Positions 1-5,104 of a stretch of DNA of 5,104 nt are shown piece by piece. Position numbers and translations under genes: made by a program. This stretch comes from Gemmataceae bacterium. GTDB lineage: Bacteria; Planctomycetota; Planctomycetia; Gemmatales; Gemmataceae. Each line of letters opens with the position of its first letter. Within the stretch, counting starts at the first letter, position 1. The stretch spans positions 1 through 5,104 of the forward strand of contig JAOAAM010000192.1 in the NCBI GenBank assembly GCA_026418875.1. The letters run 5' to 3'. A model generated the notes under the pieces. That model was not told the origin of the DNA. It ran no database searches and worked only from the letters and a program-made list of their open reading frames with translations.

Positions 1-360
1 TACTATGCAAGCGCCATGAGGAATTCCAGAGGATAGGTCGCGCATTTTCGGTTCGGAGCGTCTGGATGGGGCCAACCGCGTCGCTGTCTCGGGTATCAAG
101 CGCACACTTGGCACAATGTGCACGCCGCAAACCCCTGCCCGGGTGCGACGATCGTCCGAAATACTCCACGCAGCCGCCACCACACCCCGCCCGAGTGACA
201 TTCAGCTGCTCAAGTTCCCTGCCGAAGGCGACCGACACCCGGCGACGCTGTACCGACCCAGTCGCTCCCGAGTTGCACGTGGGCCGTGTTACAGCTGAAG
301 TTGGCCCGAAGACACCTGGCGATGACCGAACCGAGCGTTTTCGCGTAGGATGAGGAACGC
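1..360. other. Leader region without a supported gene
   Basis: No convincing coding region is visible in these 360 bases. One plus-strand frame stays open from the contig edge to a TGA at 351-353. Its translation is a Pro/Arg/Ser/Thr-rich mixture with no recognisable motif, and its codon pattern lacks the strong third-position GC of the kinase gene. The other two forward frames stop within the first 40 bases. No tRNA, terminator hairpin or direct repeat array was seen. The segment probably carries the promoter and untranslated leader of the kinase gene, but no promoter could be placed with confidence. A 3' end of an upstream gene in the open frame cannot be fully excluded. Confidence 0.6.
347..357 (+). 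promoter_or_regulatory. Ribosome binding site of the kinase gene
   Basis: Two purine-rich Shine-Dalgarno-like cores lie just before the ATG at 361: AGGA at 347-350, ten bases from the start, and GAGGAA at 352-357, three bases from it. The first has the more normal spacing. Their presence, together with the zinc-ribbon-like cysteines encoded immediately after the ATG, supports this start over any downstream one. Confidence 0.55.
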
Positions 361-3300
361 ATGAACTCTTTCCAGTGCGCCCAGGGCCATCAATGGTTGG
401 ACGAGGACACCGGCCGCGACTGCCCCACCTGCGGCAGCCCGGCGGTGCAAGGGACGGATTCGTACGTGACGATTCGCCGGACAGACAGCGCGCTGAAACC
501 GAGCGCCTCGGAACAGGAGGATAGCGAGGCGACCTGGCCAAGTCCGTCGCGGGCCATGGAGGTTCCGCCGATTGTGCCCGGCTTCGAGATCGAGCGGGAA
601 CTGGGTCGGGGTGGAATGGGGGTGGTGTACCTGGCCCGGCAGGTGGACCTGAATCGGCCCGTGGCGTTGAAAATGATCCTCTCCGGACTGCACGCCGGAC
701 CGAGTGAGTTGGCCCGATTCCGCACGGAAGCCCGCGCTGCCGCTCAATTGCAACACCCGAACATCGTGCAAATTTACGACGTGGGGGAAGCGGAAGGCCG
801 ACCCTACCTCGCCCTTGAATACGTCCCCGGGGGAAGCCTGGCGTCGCGCCTGACCGGCCAACCGTGGTCGCCTCGGGATGCAGCCCGCCTCATCGAGACA
901 CTTGCCCGGGCGATTCAGCATGCCCACAGCCGGGGCGTCATCCACCGCGATTTGAAACCGGCCAACATCCTGCTGGCTTGCGATGGCGCAACCAAACCTT
1001 CGACCGAGGCAAAACGAACCGCGTCGGGGCTGCAAGGTCCGCTGATCCCGAAGATCACGGACTTCGGGCTGGCCAAGCAACTGAGCGATGAGGAGCAACC
1101 GACGGGACCGACCCGCACGGGAGCCGTGGTCGGCACGCCCAGCTACATCGCGCCGGAACAAGCCAGCGGCAAAGCGCGAGCTGTCGGCCCAGCGGCGGAC
1201 GTGTATTCGCTGGGTGCGATCCTGTACGAGTTGTTGACCGGCCGCCCGCCGTTCCGTGGCGAAACCCCACTCGACACGGTGTTGCAGGTGATGGCGGATG
1301 AACCGGTCCCCCCCCGCCGCTTGCAGCCCAAGGTTCCCCGCGACCTGGAGACGATCTGTCTGAAATGCCTGGAGAAAGAGCCGCGCAAACGCTACGCCTC
1401 GGCCTGGGAACTCGCGGAAGATTTGCGCCGATTCCGGGAGGGTCGGCCGATCCTGGCACGCCCCAGTTCGACCTGGCAGCGAGCGTGGAAATGGGCGAAG
1501 CGCAAACCGGCGTTGACGTTGCTGATCCTCGGCGTGCTCGGGGCCGTCTTGGCGGGCTTCATCATTTCCGTCAAAGTCAATGTGGAGTTGCAAGCCGCTG
1601 CCGACCGAGAACGCGAGTTGGCTCGACAAGCGGAATGGCAGCGTCAGGTCGCCGAGGCCGAGCGACAGCGGGCCTTAGAGGAAACGTTGCGTGCCGAAGA
1701 CCTGCGCCGCCAGGCACAGTTGGAGGCGACGCTGGCTCGGCGTGGCAACTATGCGTTGCAACTGGCGCAGGCGTTTGCCCTGAACGAGCGCGACCCGCTC
1801 CAGGCAGCGATGCTGTTGGATGATCCGAGACGCTGCCCGCCGGAGTTGCGCGACTTCACTTGGGGTTACTTGCGTCGGTTGTGCCGACGCGAGAGGCCGC
1901 CGCTCCAGGGGCACCTCATCAGCGTGAGTGCGTTGGCATTTTCTCCGGATGGGACATGGTTGGCCTCGGCGGGCTGGGATCGAGCGATTCGGTTGTGGCA
2001 GCCGCGCCTCGGGACCACGCCTTGGGCCTCTGCCGCTCTGCACGAGGGTTTGATCACGTCGATGGCGGTACATCCGAGCGGTCATCTTCTGGCAACGGCC
2101 TCGGACGATCACACGGTGCGGTTATGGTCGGTCAGCCGGCCGCTGCTGTGGCATCCGCCTGGCGGGGTGTGGATCCTCCCTTGGCCCATCCTCCGCGAGC
2201 ATGCGCTGTTACCGCTTCCGCATTCGCAAGGGGCACGCTCCCTCGCCTTCAGCCCCGACGGCAAGCGCTTGGCGACCGGCGGTTATGAAGGCTCCATCCG
2301 CCTTTGGGACATCGCCAGCTTGAGGGAAATTGCCGCCGTCCGCGCTCACGAGGGCGAAATCTGGGCGTTGGCCTATTCGCCGGACGGCCAGATCGTGGCC
2401 AGCGGCGGCCAGGATCGCCAGATCCACTTGCGGGATATGCGACGGGCCGAGGAAAGCCCCGGAGAGTTCCGCCTGGACACGCTGGGCGGCCACAACGATG
2501 CCGTCACCGCCCTCGCCTTCAGCCCCGATGGCAAGACGCTCGCCAGCGGCGGCGGTTTCGACGATCAATCCCTGCGACTGTGGGACGTCGCCCGACGACG
2601 CGAAAGGCACCACCTTCGCGGCCACACCCGTGCCATTTACGCCGTCGTCTTCGCACCCGATGGACAAGCCGTCGCCACGGGAAGCGCCGATGGCACCATC
2701 CGCCTGTGGGATCCCACCACGGGACGGCAGCGCATCGTGCTGCATGGCCACCCCGCCCAGGTCCACGCCTTGGCGTACTCGCCCGATAGCCGACTGCTTG
2801 TCAGCGGCGGAGCCGATCGCGTGATTCGGTTATGGGATTTGGATGAACACCGCGAAGAGACGCGGCGAATCCAACTCGCCGGCTTGGGACTCATCCACCT
2901 GACTCCCGACGCTTCACAGGTGGTCTTCGCCGATCAGTCCGGCGTGCAAGTGTGGGACGGCGTCGAGACAGTGCCTCGGCTTCTGCCCGAGGGACAAATC
3001 GCCGCGGATCTGGTCGCGACCTCGTCTCAAGCGATCGCCACGGTCGATCGCAGCGGCACGCTGCGCTTGTGGCGCCAGGGGCAGCCGCCGAAAATTCTGC
3101 CCGGCGTGGCTCGACGTGAAATTCGCTCCCTTGCGGTCGATCCACGGGGCGAATGGGTGGTTCTCGGATTGCAAAATGGCCAGGTGCGCGTGGTGTCTTT
3201 CACTGGGGCCGAGCCGGTGACGCTGCCGGGCAGGCACCGCGGGCCGGTGACCGCCTTGGCGATCAGCCGCGACGGACGAACCATTGCCAGCGGCGGCGAT

Positions 3301-3735
3301 GATCGGCTCGTTCGGGTATGGAATCAGGGACCGGAGCGGGGGCAGGGACAGGAGCAAGAGCAGATCCTCCGCGGCGCAGGCCATCCGATCCGCGCTCTTG
3401 CCTTCAGCCCCGACGGTGGCCGGCTGGCCAGTGGCAGTCTTGGCGGCGTCGTCCGACTGTGGGATCTGCCGACCGGACAATCGCTCGCCGATCACTCCGG
3501 CCACACCGACACCGTGACGTGCCTCGTCTTCAGCCCCGATGGCCTGACGCTGGCAAGCGGCAGCGAGGATCGCACCATCAAACTCTGGGACGCTCACACC
3601 GGTCACGAACGACTCAGCCTCACCGGGCACACCGAAGCGCTCGCCGATCTCGCCTTCGCCCCAGACGGTTCCCGACTGGCTAGCGTGAGCATGGCCGGGG
3701 TTCTCAAAATCTGGCGGGCCGATCCCCGCCCCTGA
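361..3735 (+). CDS. Membrane-anchored Ser/Thr protein kinase with 14 WD40 repeats
   Basis: This 1124-residue protein is a Hanks-type Ser/Thr kinase that should transfer ATP phosphate to Ser/Thr of unknown partners. In order: a zinc-ribbon-like C6-x3-H10 / C21-x2-C24 motif; a kinase domain (about 74-360) with glycine loop G82-R-G-G-M-G87, Lys104, likely helix-C Glu123, HRD 195-197, Lys199, Asn202, DFG 234-236 and APE 264-266, so all catalytic residues are present; a membrane helix at about 384-404 preceded by KWAKRK; a charged coiled coil at about 408-460; a linker with CPPEL and WGYLRRLC; then WD40 blades from 515 to 1118. Fourteen blades can be counted, fitting two seven-bladed propellers (515-828 and about 837-1118). 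By the positive-inside rule the kinase is cytoplasmic and the WD40 half lies outside the cytoplasmic membrane (inferred). About 20 extra residues (206-230) separate the catalytic loop from DFG. The C8 run at 1308-1315 keeps the family-like reading frame, so there is no sign of a frameshift. Confidence 0.95.
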   Translation: MNSFQCAQGHQWLDEDTGRDCPTCGSPAVQGTDSYVTIRRTDSALKPSASEQEDSEATWPSPSRAMEVPPIVPGFEIERELGRGGMGVVYLARQVDLNRPVALKMILSGLHAGPSELARFRTEARAAAQLQHPNIVQIYDVGEAEGRPYLALEYVPGGSLASRLTGQPWSPRDAARLIETLARAIQHAHSRGVIHRDLKPANILLACDGATKPSTEAKRTASGLQGPLIPKITDFGLAKQLSDEEQPTGPTRTGAVVGTPSYIAPEQASGKARAVGPAADVYSLGAILYELLTGRPPFRGETPLDTVLQVMADEPVPPRRLQPKVPRDLETICLKCLEKEPRKRYASAWELAEDLRRFREGRPILARPSSTWQRAWKWAKRKPALTLLILGVLGAVLAGFIISVKVNVELQAAADRERELARQAEWQRQVAEAERQRALEETLRAEDLRRQAQLEATLARRGNYALQLAQAFALNERDPLQAAMLLDDPRRCPPELRDFTWGYLRRLCRRERPPLQGHLISVSALAFSPDGTWLASAGWDRAIRLWQPRLGTTPWASAALHEGLITSMAVHPSGHLLATASDDHTVRLWSVSRPLLWHPPGGVWILPWPILREHALLPLPHSQGARSLAFSPDGKRLATGGYEGSIRLWDIASLREIAAVRAHEGEIWALAYSPDGQIVASGGQDRQIHLRDMRRAEESPGEFRLDTLGGHNDAVTALAFSPDGKTLASGGGFDDQSLRLWDVARRRERHHLRGHTRAIYAVVFAPDGQAVATGSADGTIRLWDPTTGRQRIVLHGHPAQVHALAYSPDSRLLVSGGADRVIRLWDLDEHREETRRIQLAGLGLIHLTPDASQVVFADQSGVQVWDGVETVPRLLPEGQIAADLVATSSQAIATVDRSGTLRLWRQGQPPKILPGVARREIRSLAVDPRGEWVVLGLQNGQVRVVSFTGAEPVTLPGRHRGPVTALAISRDGRTIASGGDDRLVRVWNQGPERGQGQEQEQILRGAGHPIRALAFSPDGGRLASGSLGGVVRLWDLPTGQSLADHSGHTDTVTCLVFSPDGLTLASGSEDRTIKLWDAHTGHERLSLTGHTEALADLAFAPDGSRLASVSMAGVLKIWRADPRP
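1903..3714 (+). repeat. Fourteen tandem WD40-encoding units
   Basis: Each unit encodes a blade of about 31-37 residues of the form GH-x-V-x-LAFSPDG-x-LASGS-x-D-x-IRLWD. Approximate blade residues are 515-549, 560-592, 621-652, 659-694, 708-744, 752-786, 794-828, 837-868, 873-907, 913-949, 955-990, 1003-1037, 1045-1079 and 1086-1118. Blades 8-10 are degenerate and lack the GH and SPDG signatures. Blade 4 has Arg691 in place of the usual Trp of the LWD end. A Trp/Pro-rich insertion (about 593-620) separates blades 2 and 3, and a Gln/Glu/Gly-rich loop (about 990-1002) separates blades 11 and 12. Confidence 0.9.
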
Positions 3736-3764
3736 CCGCTTGCTGTCCACGGCCTCGGCCGATC

Positions 3765-3769
3765 GGAGG
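3765..3769 (+). promoter_or_regulatory. Shine-Dalgarno GGAGG that decides the acetyltransferase start
   Basis: GGAGG lies eight bases before the GTG at 3778. The longer in-frame alternative GTG at 3769 would share its first base with this GGAGG and have no ribosome site of its own at proper distance. The start at 3778 is therefore preferred. Confidence 0.75.
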
Positions 3770-3777
3770 TGCCGCCC

Positions 3778-4662
3778 GTGACTCTCTCCTTCGCCCCCGC
3801 TTCGACTCACGAATTCTGCGATGCCTTGCCGCTGTTGTTCGGCCATCTGCGACGTGACGAGGCGCTGGAGCGAAGTCGGCTCGGCTTGCAACTTCTCACC
3901 GACTCAGCGCTCGAATCTCCCGCCAATTTGTTCACCGCGCGGGTCGGTCATGCCCTGGTCGGTGCCGTGCTCGTCCAAGCCTTGCCCGGAGGTGTCGGCG
4001 TCCTTTGGCCGCCTTGCGCTCCGCAGCGCCCCGACGTGGAAGATGAACTGCTGCACATCGCCCTGCGCTGGATGCGGGAACACCATGTCGATCTAGTCCA
4101 GGCTACCCTCGGGCCAAAGGATGCCCCCCTCGCGGAGCCGCTCCGGCGTGGCGGATTCACTCAACCGACACAATTGATCTTCATGGAACGGCCCTCGGTC
4201 TCGCTTTCGCAAGACGGTCTTTGCCTCCGCTTCGACTCGTCCCGTTTGAACGATCTGCAAGCGGCCCTTTCGGCTTGCCTGTCCGAATCGCTGGACTTCC
4301 CCGAACTCCATCCGCTCCGCTCCATCGCCGACGTTCTCCAGGGCTTCCGTCTTGCTGGCTCGTCGCCGGACCATTGGTGGCTGCGGTGCGAAGGCGATGC
4401 GATCGTCGGCATGTTGATGCTCGCCCCTCACCCGCCGGGTGCTTGGGAGGTGACCTACCTCGGCGTGGTTCCGTGGGCGCGAAGGCGAGGCCATGCGAGG
4501 AAGCTGTTGCAGTTCGCCCTTTGCGAGACCCACCACGCCGGTGCCGATACCTTGAGCGTGTGCGTCGATGGCCGGAACATCCCGGCGCGGCATCTCTATC
4601 ACAGCTGTGGGTTCCACGAGCGGGAGCGTCAAGACGTTTACTTTTACCGTTGGCCGACATGA
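3778..4662 (+). CDS. Two-domain GNAT-family N-acetyltransferase
   Basis: A 294-residue protein beginning MTLSFAPAS. The C-terminal half is a recognisable GNAT domain. It has a strand-helix acetyl-CoA pyrophosphate-binding motif, VTYLGVVPWARRRGHARKLL (225-244), with R235-x-x-G238-x-A240 as the Q/R-x-x-G-x-G/A signature. The late motif has Asn267, Ala270, LY 273-274 and GF 278-279. The N-terminal half (about 1-140) looks like a second, degenerate GNAT unit: a hydrophobic strand near 'GAVLVQ', a helix, then LRRGGF (122-127) where such domains usually end their last helix, but with no clear Q/R-x-x-G-x-A motif. Tandem GNAT proteins of about 300 residues include the mycothiol synthase type, where only one half is catalytic, but nothing here shows that substrate. 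It starts 42 bases after the kinase stop with no terminator visible between, and its stop overlaps the next start. The substrate is unknown. Confidence 0.87.
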   Translation: MTLSFAPASTHEFCDALPLLFGHLRRDEALERSRLGLQLLTDSALESPANLFTARVGHALVGAVLVQALPGGVGVLWPPCAPQRPDVEDELLHIALRWMREHHVDLVQATLGPKDAPLAEPLRRGGFTQPTQLIFMERPSVSLSQDGLCLRFDSSRLNDLQAALSACLSESLDFPELHPLRSIADVLQGFRLAGSSPDHWWLRCEGDAIVGMLMLAPHPPGAWEVTYLGVVPWARRRGHARKLLQFALCETHHAGADTLSVCVDGRNIPARHLYHSCGFHERERQDVYFYRWPT

Positions 4663-5070
4663 GCATCGAATCCCAGACGTTGCCCCCGATTCCCGCCTGG
4701 AGCCGCAGCCGCCGGCTCCGCTTGCTGCTGGGTCTGGCGCCGGTGGTGATTTTCGGCGCGATCATCGTCGGCTGGTTGGCTTACACCTTGTTCGACCAGA
4801 CCCGCTGGTGGCATCGCGCCGACGAAGCCAACGTGCGTGAGTGGCTCGATGAATCCCGCATCCATCGCAAATCGCTGCCGGAGCTGGCCCGAGAATACGT
4901 GGCCCTCCACCGGCAGGCGCGACAGCGTGGCATGCCTTTCGCCGACGATGACGAACGCCGGGCCGAAATCACGGAACAGCTCGCCGCCCTCACCGACCCG
5001 ACGCGCTTGTTCGCGACGCAACTGCCCCTTTTCCCCGAGGTCTACCGCATCACCGTGACCTTCGATGATC
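4659..5070 (+). CDS. N-terminal part of a membrane-anchored protein, truncated by contig end
   Basis: The ATG at 4659-4661 overlaps the TGA of the acetyltransferase (4660-4662) as ATGA, typical of translational coupling. The frame stays open to the end of genomic sequence, giving 137 residues. A basic stretch (RSRRLR, 16-21) precedes a hydrophobic segment at about 22-45 (LLLGLAPVVIFGAIIVGWLAYTLF, shown here as two parts: LLLGLAPVVIFG then AIIVGWLAYTLF), most likely an uncleaved anchor with the rest facing outside. What follows is a charged, mostly helical region (about 55-115, many Arg/Glu/Leu) ending in a strand-like VYRITVTF. I do not recognise the family. A sensor histidine kinase or similar membrane sensor N-terminus would fit this layout, but no catalytic part is present. 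The true C-terminus is missing, and residues after Asp137 come from adapter DNA. Confidence 0.75.
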
Positions 5071-5104
5071 CTGTCTCTTATACACATCTCCGAGCCCACG
5101 AGAC
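5071..5104. other. Illumina Nextera adapter left on the contig end (artefact)
   Basis: Positions 5071-5089 read CTGTCTCTTATACACATCT, the reverse complement of the 19-base Tn5 mosaic end used in Nextera/tagmentation libraries. Positions 5090-5104 read CCGAGCCCACGAGAC, the adjoining read-2 side adapter. The match covers all 34 bases and runs exactly to the contig end, so this is untrimmed library sequence and not a natural transposon end. Confidence 0.98.

Noticed and set aside
322..351. Possible sigma70-type promoter (ATGACC at 322-327, TAGGAT at 346-351)
   Set aside because: Both boxes match consensus at only four of six positions, the spacer is 18, the GC-rich context is unhelpful, and the transcript would start within a few bases of the ATG and lose the ribosome site.
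66..353. Forward ORF of 95 codons (open back to the contig edge) ending eight bases before the kinase ATG
   Set aside because: Its translation is Pro/Arg/Ser-rich without motif, third codon positions lack the strong GC bias of the neighbouring genes, and no ribosome site stands before its ATG.
1308..1315. Run of eight C bases as a possible frameshift site in the kinase gene
   Set aside because: The frame on both sides encodes continuous family-like kinase sequence (EPVPPRRLQPKVPRDLE), so neither an assembly indel nor programmed shifting is needed.
289..1629. Long reverse-strand ORF of 446 codons opposite the kinase domain
   Set aside because: It is antisense to a kinase domain with all motifs intact. 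Long antisense frames are expected in high-GC genes, and the translation shows no recognisable domain.
3759..3766. CCGATCGG palindrome between kinase and acetyltransferase genes as an operator or terminator
   Set aside because: An eight-base perfect palindrome is common by chance in GC-rich DNA, it has no loop or T-run, and it overlaps the ribosome binding site.
2914..3891. Reverse-strand ORF of 325 codons opposite the second propeller
   Set aside because: It mirrors the repetitive WD40 coding frame and reaches into the acetyltransferase gene. Its apparent repeats are the antisense of the SPDG/LWD repeats.
5071..5089. Natural Tn5/IS50-like transposon end
   Set aside because: The mosaic end is followed at once by the commercial read-2 adapter and the contig stops there, with no transposase or second end.
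4644..5099. Reverse-strand ORF starting MGSEMCIRDR
   Set aside because: The start codon and first ten residues are encoded by the sequencing adapter, and the rest is antisense to the truncated third gene.

Overview
The window is a high-GC bacterial fragment with three co-directional plus-strand genes. It most likely comes from a planctomycete of the Gemmataceae type. The main clue is the first gene: a very large membrane-anchored Ser/Thr kinase fused to WD40 repeats, whose conserved stretches (GRGGMGVVYLAR, HRDLKPANILL, GTPSYIAPEQA, the LETICLKCLEKEP tail and the 'CPPELRDFTWGYLRRLC' linker) are the pattern I know from that group's expanded kinase-WD40 families. This assignment rests on pattern recognition, not on a database search.

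Layout. Positions 1-360 hold no gene I can support and form the leader of the kinase gene. Positions 361-3735 encode the 1124-residue kinase: an N-terminal zinc-ribbon-like motif, the kinase domain, one membrane helix, a charged coiled coil, and 14 WD40 blades that fit two seven-bladed propellers. After 42 bases comes a two-domain GNAT acetyltransferase (3778-4662, GTG start behind a GGAGG). Its stop overlaps the ATG of a third gene (4659-5070) in an ATGA junction. The third gene encodes a protein with an N-terminal membrane anchor and is cut off by the end of the contig.

The last 34 bases (5071-5104) are not genomic. They match the Illumina Nextera transposon mosaic end plus the read-2 side adapter. 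The biological sequence ends at about 5070, and any peptide read through the last bases (forward ...VSYTHLRAHE, reverse MGSEMCIRDR...) is an artefact.

Working together. Tight spacing and the ATGA overlap suggest that at least the acetyltransferase and the third gene are co-translated, probably with the kinase upstream. A plausible reading, inferred only, is a surface-sensing kinase with an extracytoplasmic WD40 platform beside a small-molecule or protein acetyltransferase. I see no CRISPR array, RNA gene, mobile element or recognisable defence system, and no convincing new system. The most noteworthy points are the 14-blade kinase architecture, recent-looking duplication among its blades, and the adapter contamination.
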